Assembly (NCBI GenBank): GCA_015152515.1
Contig: SUTV01000002.1
Span: 186,001-250,000 of the forward strand
Length of the DNA: 64,000 nucleotides
DNA from: Cyanobacteria bacterium SIG29
GTDB lineage: Bacteria > Cyanobacteriota > Vampirovibrionia > Gastranaerophilales > Gastranaerophilaceae
Direction: 5' to 3'
In this document: positions 9,311 to 18,986 of the stretch, in pieces
Numbering within the stretch: position 1 is the first letter of the stretch
How the letters are laid out: each line of letters starts with the position of its first letter
The notes under the pieces: generated by a model
Told to the model about the DNA's origin: nothing
The model's database searches: none
What the model saw: the letters and a program-made list of their open reading frames with translations, nothing else
Position numbers and translations under genes: made by a program

Positions 9311-10080
9311 TGAATTATCCTAATTTAGAACGCTTAATTGAAATTATTGAAATTTTAAGAAGTGAAAATGGTTGTAAATGGGATAGAGAACAGACTCATG
9401 CAACTTTAAAACGCAATATGTTAGAAGAAGCTTATGAAGCTGTTGATGCTATTGATGATGATGACATGAAACATCTTCAAGAAGAACTTGGGGATGTTTT
9501 GTTGCAAGTTGTTTTACACGCTCAAATTGCAAAAGAAGAAAAGGCTTTTGATATTGAAGATATTTCAAAAGGAATTTCTGATAAACTTGTTCATCGTCAT
9601 CCACATGTTTTTGGAAATGTTAAAGTTGATTCAACTCAAGAAATTCTTGATAATTGGGAAAAATTAAAGAAGGAAGAAAAACCACATAGAACTTCTATTA
9701 TGGATGGTGTTTCTAAATCTCAAGCTGCTTTGATGAGCGCTCAAAAAATTAGTAAAAAGGCTGTAAAAGTTGGTTTCGAATGGCCAAATGAAGAATCTTT
9801 GTATGATTGTGTTTTATCTGAAATAAAAGAATTTAAAGAAGCTAAAACTCAAGATGAAAAAGAAGATGAGCTTGGTGATATTTTATTTGCTGTAGTAAAT
9901 CTTGCAAGATGGAATAAAATAGATGCAGAACAAGCACTATTAAGAGCAAACAGAAAATTTACAGCTCGTTTTCGTCAAATGGAAGCTTTAGCTGATAAAG
10001 ATTTAGAACAATTATCACTTGATGAGTGGGATAAACTTTGGAAACAAGCTAAAAAACAAATTGAAGATAGTGTTAAATAA
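9310..10080 (+). CDS. mazG: Nucleoside triphosphate pyrophosphohydrolase MazG
   Basis: A 256-residue protein with two MazG modules, close to the length of E. coli MazG. It hydrolyses (d)NTPs to monophosphates and pyrophosphate. The metal-binding EExxE and ExxD pattern is seen in the N-terminal module (MLEEAYEAVDAI and LQEELGDVLLQVV) and again in the C-terminal one (DCVLSEIKEFKEA and EDELGDILFAVV). It is coupled to hisG; HisE belongs to the same superfamily, but full length and the double module make this MazG rather than HisE. It converges on the malic enzyme gene with an 8-bp overlap. Confidence 0.92.
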   Translation: MNYPNLERLIEIIEILRSENGCKWDREQTHATLKRNMLEEAYEAVDAIDDDDMKHLQEELGDVLLQVVLHAQIAKEEKAFDIEDISKGISDKLVHRHPHVFGNVKVDSTQEILDNWEKLKKEEKPHRTSIMDGVSKSQAALMSAQKISKKAVKVGFEWPNEESLYDCVLSEIKEFKEAKTQDEKEDELGDILFAVVNLARWNKIDAEQALLRANRKFTARFRQMEALADKDLEQLSLDEWDKLWKQAKKQIEDSVK

Positions 10081-11572
10081 CATTATTTGATATTGTTTCA
10101 GGTACTTGTCTATCAAGTGCATCTGGCAAAATATAATCTGTTGAAAGTTCATTATCTTTTACTAAAGATGCTAAAGCAAATGCGCAATTTAGTTTTATTT
10201 CATTTGTGATTTTCTTTATGTCATTTTTCAAAACACCATTAAATAACCCTGGGAATACTAATGAATTATTTATTTGGTTTGGGAAATCGCTTCTTCCTGA
10301 AGCAGAAATAAATGCACCATATTGTTTTGCAACATCCGGCATGATTTCAGGTGTTGGATTAGCTAATGAGAAAATAATTGGCTTAGATTTCATTGATTTA
10401 ACCATTTCTTCATTTAAAAGATTTGGCGCAGATAAACCAATAAATACATCAGCATTTTTAATGCCTTCTTTTAATGAACCTTTAAAGCTTGATAAATTTG
10501 TATGTTTTGAAATTTCTTCGTGTGCAAAATTATTTTGTTCTCTGCCTGAATAAATAGCGCCATCTATATCAAACATTGTTATATTTTTAGCACCAACTGC
10601 CAATATTAATTTGCATACAGCAATTGCTGCTGCGCCAGCGCCAGAAAATACTATTTTTACGTTTTCAACTTTTTTATTTGCTAAATGAAGTGCATTTAAT
10701 AATCCTGCTAAAACTACAACGGCAGTACCGTGTTGGTCGTCATGAAAAATAGGTATTGTAGCTTTTTCAATTAATTTATCTTCTACTTCAAAACATCTAG
10801 GTGCTTTAATATCTTCTAAATTAATACCAGAAAAAGAGTTTTGTAGTAGTAAAACAATTTCTACAATTTCATCGGGATTTTGAGTTTTTAAGCATAATGG
10901 AAGTGCGCTAACATCACCTAATTCTTGGAATAATACGGCTTTTCCTTCCATAACAGGAAGTCCAGCCAATCCGCCAATATCACCTAAGCCTAAAACTGCA
11001 CTGCCATCAGATACTATGCCAACGGGTTTTAATTGTTTTTCTTCTGTAAGTTCAACTTCAATAACACCGCCAGCCATTTTTCTAAGTTGTAATGACTTTT
11101 CGTCTTTTGTGCCGGTTAGGTTATCGTAACTAAACATAAATAAATTTTTAGAAACGCATAAGAAAAATGATTTTAAATCATTAACAGCACCTTTTAATAC
11201 TGGAATAGAAACTTTAAAATCAATATTTTTAACTTCATTTTCAATTAAACTTAAATCTATTGCGCCAAAAGAAGGTTCAATATTTTCTACAACAAGTTTT
11301 ATTTTATCTTCTTTTGTTGATGATATTTCAAATGGATAAGCGTCAATCCCTAAAACACTTTTAAGAAAAATAGCTCTTTGAAGTGCTTGTTCATAGTCAA
11401 AGGAAATAACAGCAACGGAATTTTCTCTATTTGTATATTCATAAGAATTTTCTGGATTTTCTTTTATTTTTATACAAGAAGCTGCAACTCCTGGAGTATA
11501 AACAATTGATAGTGCTTCTTTATCTTTAACTTCTACCTTAGATACAATTTTTATTCCGTTGAATTTAGACAT
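10073..11572 (-). CDS. Malic enzyme with an internal duplicated insert
   Basis: NAD(P)-dependent malic enzyme (malate to pyruvate plus CO2), 499 residues. Catalytic features are present: Y26 in YTPGVA, K211 in PVMEGKAVLF, the metal site in FHDDQHGT (about 277-284), and the nucleotide-binding GAGAAAIAVCKL. It is odd in having about 130 extra residues (about 58-187) that split the normally continuous join between SVAVIS and VSDGSAVLG. Residues ~60-112 of the insert resemble the enzyme's own segment at ~207-256 (for example ENIEPSFGAIDLSLI against LLQNSFSGINLEDI). It is the last gene of the der-plsY operon, with its ATG overlapping the plsY stop (TAATG). Catalysis is probable but not certain. 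Confidence 0.88.
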   Translation of the reverse strand: MSKFNGIKIVSKVEVKDKEALSIVYTPGVAASCIKIKENPENSYEYTNRENSVAVISFDYEQALQRAIFLKSVLGIDAYPFEISSTKEDKIKLVVENIEPSFGAIDLSLIENEVKNIDFKVSIPVLKGAVNDLKSFFLCVSKNLFMFSYDNLTGTKDEKSLQLRKMAGGVIEVELTEEKQLKPVGIVSDGSAVLGLGDIGGLAGLPVMEGKAVLFQELGDVSALPLCLKTQNPDEIVEIVLLLQNSFSGINLEDIKAPRCFEVEDKLIEKATIPIFHDDQHGTAVVVLAGLLNALHLANKKVENVKIVFSGAGAAAIAVCKLILAVGAKNITMFDIDGAIYSGREQNNFAHEEISKHTNLSSFKGSLKEGIKNADVFIGLSAPNLLNEEMVKSMKSKPIIFSLANPTPEIMPDVAKQYGAFISASGRSDFPNQINNSLVFPGLFNGVLKNDIKKITNEIKLNCAFALASLVKDNELSTDYILPDALDRQVPETISNNVI

Positions 11573-12183
11573 TATTTTCTAACTTTATTTTCTTTACCTT
11601 CTAATAATCTTTTAATGTTATCTTTGTGCATAAGAACAACATAAATTGCACCAATTGCAGCAAAACAAATATAGTAAACATTTTGGTCAAACATAGTCAT
11701 TAATATAGGTGCTAAAGAAATAGCAACAACTGAACCTAATGAAACATATTTAGATGTATATGTAATTACACCCCAAATTGCAGCAATACATAATCCAACA
11801 ATTGGGCAAAGTGCAAGGATTGTGCCAACGCCTGTTGCAACAGATTTTCCACCAGTAAAACCTAGGAAAATAGATTTGCTATGACCTAGAATTGCAAAAA
11901 TTGCGGCTAAAACAGGGGTTAAGCCATAACAAATTACAAAATTAAAATATTTCAAAGCAATAAGAACAGCTAAAGCACCTTTTAGTGCATCTAATAGCAT
12001 TACTGTAAAGAACCATTTTGTTCCCATAATTCTTTTTACGTTAGTAGCACCAGTTGAACCAGAGCCTGTTTTTCTTATATCAATATTTTTGAATTTTTTT
12101 ACGATTAAATATCCTGTAGGAATTGAACCTAATAAATATGCTATAACAATTACCAATAAAATTTTTAAAATAAGCATTAACAT
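11572..12183 (-). CDS. plsY: Acyl-phosphate glycerol-3-phosphate acyltransferase PlsY
   Basis: Integral membrane acyltransferase of 203 residues that acylates glycerol-3-phosphate from acyl-phosphate, the first step of phospholipid synthesis in the PlsX/PlsY route. About five transmembrane segments are visible, with the conserved loops GSIPTGYLI, GSGSTGATNVKR and FTGGKSVATGVG. It sits in the middle of a coupled operon; it overlaps both der and the malic enzyme gene by one base. Confidence 0.94.
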   Translation of the reverse strand: MLMLILKILLVIVIAYLLGSIPTGYLIVKKFKNIDIRKTGSGSTGATNVKRIMGTKWFFTVMLLDALKGALAVLIALKYFNFVICYGLTPVLAAIFAILGHSKSIFLGFTGGKSVATGVGTILALCPIVGLCIAAIWGVITYTSKYVSLGSVVAISLAPILMTMFDQNVYYICFAAIGAIYVVLMHKDNIKRLLEGKENKVRK

Positions 12184-13511
12184 TATTTCTTTTCTCCCTT
12201 TTCTCTAGCAGAGATTCTAATAGGACTACCTTTAAAACCAAAGGAATCTCTTAATTTATTTTCTAAATATTTAATATAATTATCTTTTAACAAGTCTTCG
12301 TTATTAATGAATAAAACAAAGGTTGGTGGTGCAGCTTTTACTTGAGTTACATAATAAAGTTTTAAACGTTTGCCACGAATACTTGATGGTGGATTAATTG
12401 AGATAGCATCTAAAACAACTTTATTTAATAAACTTGTAGAAATACGTTTTGTTGTTTCAGCAAATACTTCATTTGAAAGTTTGTAAATGCTAACTAATCT
12501 TTGTTTTGTTTTTGCGCTAATAAAAATTTTAGGAACGTAGCTTAAAAATGGCATTTCTTTTTCAATTTCTTTTTCAAAATGGTTGATAGTTGTAGATTTT
12601 TTATCTTCAATCAAATCCCATTTGTTAATTGCTAAAATCATACCTTTGCCAGCGTCAATAATGGTTCCTGCGATTTTTTTATCTTGGTCTGTAATGCCTT
12701 CAGTTGCATCAACAACTAAAACTGCAATGTCACAATTTCTAATAGCGCGAATTGAACGATCAACTGCAAATTTTTCAACGCCCCAATCAACTTTAGATTT
12801 TTTTCTAATACCTGCAGTATCAACTAAAATAAATTCTTGACCTTCGTATTTAACTTTGGAGTCAATAGCATCACGAGTTGTACCTGATATGTTAGAAACA
12901 ATAACTCTTTCTTTGTTTAAAAGAGCATTTACTATTGATGATTTACCAACATTTGGTTTGCCAACAATTGCAATACGAATATTTTCAGATTTTTCTTCTT
13001 TTTCAATGTATTCAAAATCTTTTGTAACAGCGTCTAATAAATCACCAACACCACCTGAACCGTGAAGTGCTGAAATTGCGATTGGTTCACCAACAGCAAG
13101 AGCGTAGAAATCTGTAATGCTTAAAAATTTATCTGGGCTATCAAGTTTATTTACAGCCAAGAAAATTTCTTTGCCACTTCTTCTTAAAACATTAGCAATA
13201 TCGTAATCTATTGGGTTGATACCTTCTTTACCATCAACAATAAAAATGATTTTATCTGCTTCATCACAAGCTACTTTTGCTTGAGTGAAGATATTAAGCA
13301 TAATTTCATCTTCATCACCAGGGATAATACCGCCTGTATCAATGATAGTAAATTCTTTTTCCATCCATTCAACGTCAAAATAAATTCTGTCACGAGTAAC
13401 ACCCGCTTGGTCATCAACGATAGAATGTCTTGCACCTAATAATCTATTAACAAATGTAGATTTACCTACATTTGGTCTGCCTACGATTGCTACTATTGGT
13501 TTGTCTGCCAC
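12183..13511 (-). CDS. der: Ribosome-assembly GTPase Der (EngA)
   Basis: A tandem-GTPase factor of 442 residues for 50S subunit assembly. Two G domains each show G1 (GRPNVGKS near 10 and GKPNVGKS near 185), G3 (DTGG and DTAG) and G4 (NKLD and NKWD), followed by the C-terminal KH-like domain. Length is normal. It is the first gene of der-plsY-malic enzyme; the 58-bp gap to the next gene on the right presumably holds the promoter. Confidence 0.96.
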   Translation of the reverse strand: MADKPIVAIVGRPNVGKSTFVNRLLGARHSIVDDQAGVTRDRIYFDVEWMEKEFTIIDTGGIIPGDEDEIMLNIFTQAKVACDEADKIIFIVDGKEGINPIDYDIANVLRRSGKEIFLAVNKLDSPDKFLSITDFYALAVGEPIAISALHGSGGVGDLLDAVTKDFEYIEKEEKSENIRIAIVGKPNVGKSSIVNALLNKERVIVSNISGTTRDAIDSKVKYEGQEFILVDTAGIRKKSKVDWGVEKFAVDRSIRAIRNCDIAVLVVDATEGITDQDKKIAGTIIDAGKGMILAINKWDLIEDKKSTTINHFEKEIEKEMPFLSYVPKIFISAKTKQRLVSIYKLSNEVFAETTKRISTSLLNKVVLDAISINPPSSIRGKRLKLYYVTQVKAAPPTFVLFINNEDLLKDNYIKYLENKLRDSFGFKGSPIRISAREKGEKK

Positions 13512-13569
13512 TCTTCAAAATTCCGTTATCTGTTACAGAGTATATTTTATTACAAATATGAGCTCGAGA

Positions 13570-14457
13570 CTACATTTGGTAACAATCATTAAGATATTGC
13601 TTAATATCAATTCCAAGCTGTTCTATTTTTTCTGTATTTCTGTTTATTTTGTATTCTTTATTAGATGAGATTATTACAACATTTGTGATGTCTATAACTC
13701 TTTCGTCTATGTTGAAAAAAGCTTTATAATAAATTTTATCTGATTGGTTACCTTTGAATACAAAATTGTTTTTAAAATTAGTTTTATAAATTGGGAAAAA
13801 TTCCTTAAAAAAGACATTTTTCTTATTTTCAAAATCAGGGCTGGCGCACATGTTAGAAACAAAAATGCCATTCTTTTTTAGTGATTTTTTTATAGAAGCA
13901 AAATATTCTTCGCTTAAAAATCTTAAATCTATACCATCATTGTTTGCTACATCAACAACAATTAGGTCATATTTCTTTTTGTTATTTCTTAAATAAGTTA
14001 AACCATCTTGTAAAATAAAATTGAATTTTTGGCTAGGGTTAAAGTCAAAATAATTTTTGGCTATATTAACAATATTTTCTTCTAAATCTACAACATCTAT
14101 TGATTTTAAATTATCAAATAAAGCCTCAAATTGTGTTACTATCTTGCCTGAACCCAAACCTATAAGTAAAATATTTTCAATTTCTTTGTTCATTAGATAT
14201 GGGATAAGAAAATAATTTATGTATGGAAGATTTCCTTTATAAAAATCTGTATTGATAAAGCCAGCTTGATATGTATCTTGATAATGCAAGAATTTTCCAA
14301 CTTCATTTTCAATAATTCTTATGTCGTGAAAATCAGAAGCTAATTCAAAAAGAACTTTATCATTAAAGGTTTTTTCATTGATAATCTTTAACAGTTCTTT
14401 TTTAGGCTTTTTTATAGCTAATTCTTCCGGTATTAAAATTAAATCTTCTCTGTTCAT
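13570..14457 (-). CDS. Spermidine-synthase-like SAM-dependent methyltransferase-fold protein
   Basis: A 295-residue protein with a Rossmann methyltransferase fold close to the spermidine synthase family: ligand loop LLIGLGSGKIV, acidic VVDLEENIV, then DGLTYL and YDLIVVDVAN. Family members transfer aminopropyl groups or are uncharacterised homologues; without the full polyamine-binding set I cannot claim polyamine synthesis. I chose the ATG at 14457 because the longer reading frame starts at a TTG at 14550 that overlaps the divergent lysS start and its GGAGG, leaving no room for promoters. Confidence 0.75.
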   Translation of the reverse strand: MNREDLILIPEELAIKKPKKELLKIINEKTFNDKVLFELASDFHDIRIIENEVGKFLHYQDTYQAGFINTDFYKGNLPYINYFLIPYLMNKEIENILLIGLGSGKIVTQFEALFDNLKSIDVVDLEENIVNIAKNYFDFNPSQKFNFILQDGLTYLRNNKKKYDLIVVDVANNDGIDLRFLSEEYFASIKKSLKKNGIFVSNMCASPDFENKKNVFFKEFFPIYKTNFKNNFVFKGNQSDKIYYKAFFNIDERVIDITNVVIISSNKEYKINRNTEKIEQLGIDIKQYLNDCYQM

Positions 14458-14544
14458 AAAATTATTATACAATACATGTTTTTCTTTAAAAAAAACATGT
14501 TGATGATAAAATTTAATTATAAAAATAATTAAGTTGGAGGCACT

Positions 14545-16041
14545 ATGCAAGAAAATATTACTAAAGAATCAACTTCTTCTATTGATGTTATTAGACAAGG
14601 AAGAATAGACAAAGCTCAAACACTTCGTGAACAAGGCGTTAATCCATACCCATATAAGTATGAAAAAACTGCAAGCGCGAAAGAGCTTCAAGAAAAGTAT
14701 GCAAATCTTGCAGATGGTGAAGAAACACAAGACAGATACAAAGTTGCTGGGCGTGTTATGGCTATCAGAAACTCTGGCATGTTTATTGATTTAATGGATG
14801 ATACAGGAAAAATTCAAATTTTCTCACACAAACAAAATATTGATCCAGAAAAAATTAAACTTTTAAAACTTGTTGATATCGGTGATATTATGGGGTTTGA
14901 AGGTGATATTAGAAGAACACCTCGTGGCGAATTAAGTATTAAAGTTGTAAACTTTGAAATTTTAACAAAATCATTAAAACCATTACCTGAAAAATTTCAC
15001 GGTTTAACAGACGTTGAAACAAAATATCGTCAAAGATATATTGATTTGATTATTAATGAAGAAACTCGTGATACTTTTAGAAAAAGAAGCTTAATTGTTC
15101 AAAAAATCAGAGAGTTTTTAGCTGCTAGAGGATATTTAGAAGTTGATACTCCTATTTTGCAAACAGTTGCATCTGGTGCTAATGCTAGACCATTTAATAC
15201 TCATCATAATGCTTTAGATATGGATATGACAATGAGAATAGCTCTTGAGTTATACCTAAAACGTTTAATTGTTGGCGGTGTATCAGAAAGAGTATATGAA
15301 ATTGGTAAATGTTTTAGAAACGAAGGTATTGATACACGTCATAACCCAGAATTTACTATGATTGAGTTATATCAAGCATATGCTGATTATAACGATATGA
15401 TGGAATTAACAGAAAATATGGTTGCTTTTGTTGCTCAAGAAGTTCTTGGTACAACAAAAATTAAATATGGTGAAAATGAAATTGATTTAACTCCACCATG
15501 GGATAGAAAAACTATGATTGGTGCTATTGAAGAATATACAAAAGCTGATTTTTCAAAATGTGCTAATTTGGAAGAAGCTGTTAAATTGGCTTCAACAATT
15601 CACGTTGATGTTGAAGATTGTGATTGCTGGGGTAAAGTAATTGATAAAGTATTTGAAGAAAAAGTTGAACCAAGTTTAATTCAACCAGTACATATTATCG
15701 ATTATCCATTAGAAATTTCTCCATTAGCTAAAGTTCATAGAGATAATCCAAGATTAACAGAACGTTTTGAAACCCGTGTTAATGGTTGGGAAATAGCAAA
15801 TGCATTTTCTGAATTATCAGACCCAATAGATCAAAGACAAAGATTTGAAGGTCAAGCTTTAGCAAAAGCTAATGGTGATGAAGAAGCGATGGAAATTGAT
15901 GAAGATTTCATTGAAGCTTTAGAATATGGTATGCCACCAACAGGCGGTATGGGTATGGGTATTGACCGTTTAGTTATGTTATTAACAAATTCACAAACTA
16001 TTCGCGATGTAATTGCCTTCCCAACAATGAAAAATAAATAA
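14545..16041 (+). CDS. lysS: Lysyl-tRNA synthetase, class II
   Basis: Charges tRNA-Lys, 498 residues. An N-terminal OB-fold anticodon-binding domain (about 60-170) is followed by the class II catalytic domain: motif 2 is FRNEGIDTRHNPEFTMIELY (about 257-276) and motif 3 is in GMGMGIDRLVML near the C-terminus. The start has a perfect GGAGG at 14536-14540. No terminator is obvious before the HU promoter 40 bp downstream. Confidence 0.96.
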   Translation: MQENITKESTSSIDVIRQGRIDKAQTLREQGVNPYPYKYEKTASAKELQEKYANLADGEETQDRYKVAGRVMAIRNSGMFIDLMDDTGKIQIFSHKQNIDPEKIKLLKLVDIGDIMGFEGDIRRTPRGELSIKVVNFEILTKSLKPLPEKFHGLTDVETKYRQRYIDLIINEETRDTFRKRSLIVQKIREFLAARGYLEVDTPILQTVASGANARPFNTHHNALDMDMTMRIALELYLKRLIVGGVSERVYEIGKCFRNEGIDTRHNPEFTMIELYQAYADYNDMMELTENMVAFVAQEVLGTTKIKYGENEIDLTPPWDRKTMIGAIEEYTKADFSKCANLEEAVKLASTIHVDVEDCDCWGKVIDKVFEEKVEPSLIQPVHIIDYPLEISPLAKVHRDNPRLTERFETRVNGWEIANAFSELSDPIDQRQRFEGQALAKANGDEEAMEIDEDFIEALEYGMPPTGGMGMGIDRLVMLLTNSQTIRDVIAFPTMKNK

Positions 16042-16080
16042 AATATCGCTAAAATTTATACCCACATTGAAAAATAACTG

Positions 16081-16108
16081 TTGACTACTTCTGAAAAACA
16101 GTTATAAT
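16081..16108 (+). promoter_or_regulatory. Sigma-70 promoter for the HU gene
   Basis: TTGACT at 16081-16086 and TATAAT at 16103-16108 are separated by 16 bp, a near-consensus promoter 37 bp upstream of the HU ATG. Transcription should start near 16115, leaving a short leader with GAAAGGGG as ribosome-binding site. Strong expression is expected for HU. Confidence 0.85.
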
Positions 16109-16144
16109 AGATAATGTAGGATATAGAGAAAGGGGTTTTATACC

Positions 16145-16423
16145 ATGAATAAAGAAGAATTAGTACAAGAAATTTCAAAAAAAGCAAAAGTTACTCAAAA
16201 AGAAGCTGCAGAAGTTTTAAATGCAATAATGTCAACAGTTGAAAAAACAGTTGCTAAAGGTAAAAAAGTTACTTTAGTTGGTTTTGGTACATTTGAAGCT
16301 AGAAAAAGAGCTGCTCGTACAGGTCGTAACCCACAAACTGGTGCAGCAATTAAAATTGCTGCAAAAACAGCTCCTGTATTTACAGCTGGTAAAAAATTCA
16401 AAGATATCGTAAACAAAAAATAG
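16145..16423 (+). CDS. hup: HU-family histone-like DNA-binding protein
   Basis: A 92-residue nucleoid protein of the HU/IHF family. It shows the N-terminal helical dimerisation part and the beta-arm with GRNPQTGAAIKI (about 61-72), whose proline intercalates into DNA. Length and sequence are typical of a homodimeric HU. It is monocistronic, with a consensus promoter upstream and a perfect hairpin terminator downstream. Confidence 0.96.
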   Translation: MNKEELVQEISKKAKVTQKEAAEVLNAIMSTVEKTVAKGKKVTLVGFGTFEARKRAARTGRNPQTGAAIKIAAKTAPVFTAGKKFKDIVNKK

Positions 16424-16463
16424 TTGAATTTACGAGAGGAAGTAAATTCAATACAGAATTACA

Positions 16464-16493
16464 AAAAGACCGATAAGAAATTATCGGTCTTTT
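16464..16493 (+). terminator. Intrinsic terminator of HU
   Basis: A perfect 13-bp stem (16464-16476 with 16481-16493), a GAAA tetraloop, and T residues at the 3' end of the stem. The symmetrical A/T ends make it potentially bidirectional. Confidence 0.9.
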
Positions 16494-16599
16494 AGTTTGT
16501 AAAAATCACAAACTACTCTAGTCTTGATTCAAAATACACAATCATAATAACATATTTCTTTTCGATATACAATGGTGATTAGTAATTCTATTATTTTTT

Positions 16600-16605
16600 T
16601 ATAAT
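16600..16605 (+). promoter_or_regulatory. Probable -10 element of mutS2, near-leaderless
   Basis: A TATAAT lies only 11 bp before the mutS2 ATG, and no purine-rich ribosome-binding site is visible. If used, the transcript would start within about five bases of the ATG. No good -35 element is seen. Confidence 0.45.
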
Positions 16606-16616
16606 ATAATATTTTT

Positions 16617-18986
16617 ATGAATAAAAAAGCGTTAGAAATTCTTGAATTTGATAAGGTTTTAAGCTACTTAAGTGCACACGCACTCAGTAAATTAGGTAGC
16701 CAAAGATGTCTTGATGCCATAGTTTTTGAAGATGTTAATACAATAAAAAAAGAATTGTTATTAACTACTCAAGCGCGAACAGTTATAAATAATGCTTTAA
16801 ATGTTCCTTTAGAAAATATTTATGATATTGAAAAAAGTTTAGAAGATGCGAAGAAAAAACTTCGTTTATGTGAAGAAGAAATTGTTGATATCGCAAAAAC
16901 ATTAAGAACTTCTAGATTAATGAGGAACTTTTTAGATGATATTTCAAAAGATTATTTTGAATTATCTCAAATGCGAGAAATTTTATTTGCAAATAAAGAG
17001 CTTGAAGATAAAATTTTTAATACTTTTACGCCTTCATATACTGTTAAAGAAGATGCTACACCGGAATTAAAAGGTTTATATCAAACATTGAGAGATACAA
17101 CTTCAAATGTTAGAACCTGTGTTGCTTCATTATTACAAAATTCTGATTTTACTTCTAACCTGCAAGATACTATCCATACTCAAAGAGATGGCAGGACTGT
17201 TTTTCAGGTAAAAGCAGAATGTAAAAATAAAGTATCTGGTATTGTTCATGATGTATCTCAAAGTAACCAAACATTCTTTATAGAACCAGAAATTTTAGTT
17301 GGTTTAAATAATAAAATTAGAGAAACTCAGGTTCAAATTAATATTGAAATAGAGCGTATTTTAAAAGTTTTATCTAATGAAATTGGTTCATATTTTGAAG
17401 AAATTAAAAATTCTAATTTGCAATTAATTGAGCTTGATTTTATTTTTGCAAAAGCGAAATATTCAGCTTCTTTTGATGGTGTTAGTGCAAAGGTTGTTGA
17501 TGAAAAAATTATCGATTTAAAAATGATGAAAAACCCTGTTTTAATCAAATCAAAAAAAGAAATTGTAGAAAATAATTTTTATATTGATTCAAATAAAAAT
17601 TGTATGGTTATCACAGGTTCAAATACAGGTGGTAAAACAGTTGTATTAAAAACAGTTGGGCTTTGTACTTTGATGACAAAAGCTGGACTTCATATTCCTT
17701 GTTATGAAGCAGAAATATATCCATTTAAAAAGGTTTTTGCTGATATTGGAGATGAACAAAGTATTATTCAAAATCTTTCAACTTTTTCATCTCATATGAC
17801 AAATATTGTGAATATAGTAAATCATGCAGATGAAGAAACTTTGATTTTACTTGATGAAATCGCTGCTGGAACTGACCCTAAAGAAGGTGCTTCTTTAGCT
17901 CAAGGTATTTTGGAATATTTACAAAAGAAAAAGTCTTTTATTGTTACAACTACTCACTATGGAGAGTTAAAATCATTAGCATATTTAAATCAAGGATTTA
18001 TTAATGCTTCTGTTGAATTTAATATAAATACTCTTCAACCAACTTATAAGCTTTTAATCGGTATTCCTGGTGCTAGTAATGCTATTTCAATAGGTAAAAA
18101 TCTCGGTTTAAAAGCTGAAATTATTGAAGCTTCAAGAGATATTTATTTTAATCAAAAAGACAATACGGCAAAGGTTTTAGAAGAATTACAAAAAACTCAA
18201 CAAGAATTGTCTGATTCTAAAAAAGTTATTGAAGAAAAAGAAGAAAATGTTAGAAGATTAGAGCAAAGTTTAAACGATAAGTTATCTGAAATCAAAAAAG
18301 ATAAAAAGAAAAATATTCATTTATACAAGAAAAAATATGAAACTTCTTTAGATGAAGCGCGTGAAGAAATCAAAGATATTTTAAAACAAATGCGTGAAGA
18401 ACAATCAGAAAAAATAGCACGCAGAAGTTTTCAAAGGCTTGCTAATATTGAAGTTGCAATGCGCAATGGTTTCCGTAAAGATGAAGATGAAGTTGCGGAA
18501 AAATATACTCCTATTGATTGGGAAAAGGCAAAAGTTGGCGATAAAGTTATGGTTATGGATTTAAATCAAGAAGTTGTTATTCTTTCTTTGCCTGATAAAA
18601 ATAAGAATGTTCAAATTCAAATGGGCTTGATGAAAACAAAAATTAAGCAAAATAAATTAGCTGTTTTAAATAAAAATTTAATTAAGCGTGAAGCGAAAGC
18701 GAAGGGTGTTTATAAGACTAATTTTGCTATTGAGCGTCGTTCATTATCTCAAACATTAGATCTTCGAGGTTATCGTGTGGAAGAAGCATTAGATGAAGTT
18801 GAAGCGTATTTAGATAAAGCAAGTTTAGTAAATTTAAGCCCTGTTTATATTATTCATGGACACGGAACTGGCGCGCTAAAACAAGTAATTAGAGATTATT
18901 TAATGAATTCACCATATGTAGCTAAATTCAGAGCTGGTGAAAGTGCTGAAGGTGGAGATGGTGTTAGCGTAGTTGATATTAACTAA
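16617..18986 (+). CDS. mutS2: Endonuclease MutS2
   Basis: A 789-residue MutS-family ATPase with a C-terminal Smr nuclease domain. MutS2 suppresses recombination in some bacteria and rescues collided ribosomes in others. Walker A is GSNTGGKT at 334-341, Walker B is LILLDEIAAGTDP near 418-430, a coiled coil spans about 520-620, and the Smr domain (LDLRGYRVEEA and IIHGHGTGALK) is at about 715-785. The N-terminal mismatch-recognition domain of MutS is absent, as expected. It converges with gshA, overlapping by 8 bp. Confidence 0.95.
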   Translation: MNKKALEILEFDKVLSYLSAHALSKLGSQRCLDAIVFEDVNTIKKELLLTTQARTVINNALNVPLENIYDIEKSLEDAKKKLRLCEEEIVDIAKTLRTSRLMRNFLDDISKDYFELSQMREILFANKELEDKIFNTFTPSYTVKEDATPELKGLYQTLRDTTSNVRTCVASLLQNSDFTSNLQDTIHTQRDGRTVFQVKAECKNKVSGIVHDVSQSNQTFFIEPEILVGLNNKIRETQVQINIEIERILKVLSNEIGSYFEEIKNSNLQLIELDFIFAKAKYSASFDGVSAKVVDEKIIDLKMMKNPVLIKSKKEIVENNFYIDSNKNCMVITGSNTGGKTVVLKTVGLCTLMTKAGLHIPCYEAEIYPFKKVFADIGDEQSIIQNLSTFSSHMTNIVNIVNHADEETLILLDEIAAGTDPKEGASLAQGILEYLQKKKSFIVTTTHYGELKSLAYLNQGFINASVEFNINTLQPTYKLLIGIPGASNAISIGKNLGLKAEIIEASRDIYFNQKDNTAKVLEELQKTQQELSDSKKVIEEKEENVRRLEQSLNDKLSEIKKDKKKNIHLYKKKYETSLDEAREEIKDILKQMREEQSEKIARRSFQRLANIEVAMRNGFRKDEDEVAEKYTPIDWEKAKVGDKVMVMDLNQEVVILSLPDKNKNVQIQMGLMKTKIKQNKLAVLNKNLIKREAKAKGVYKTNFAIERRSLSQTLDLRGYRVEEALDEVEAYLDKASLVNLSPVYIIHGHGTGALKQVIRDYLMNSPYVAKFRAGESAEGGDGVSVVDIN

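Noticed and set aside
14458-14550. Longer N-terminus for the spermidine-synthase-like protein
   Set aside because: It starts at a TTG that overlaps the lysS ribosome-binding site and start, and the added residues look like translated promoter DNA.
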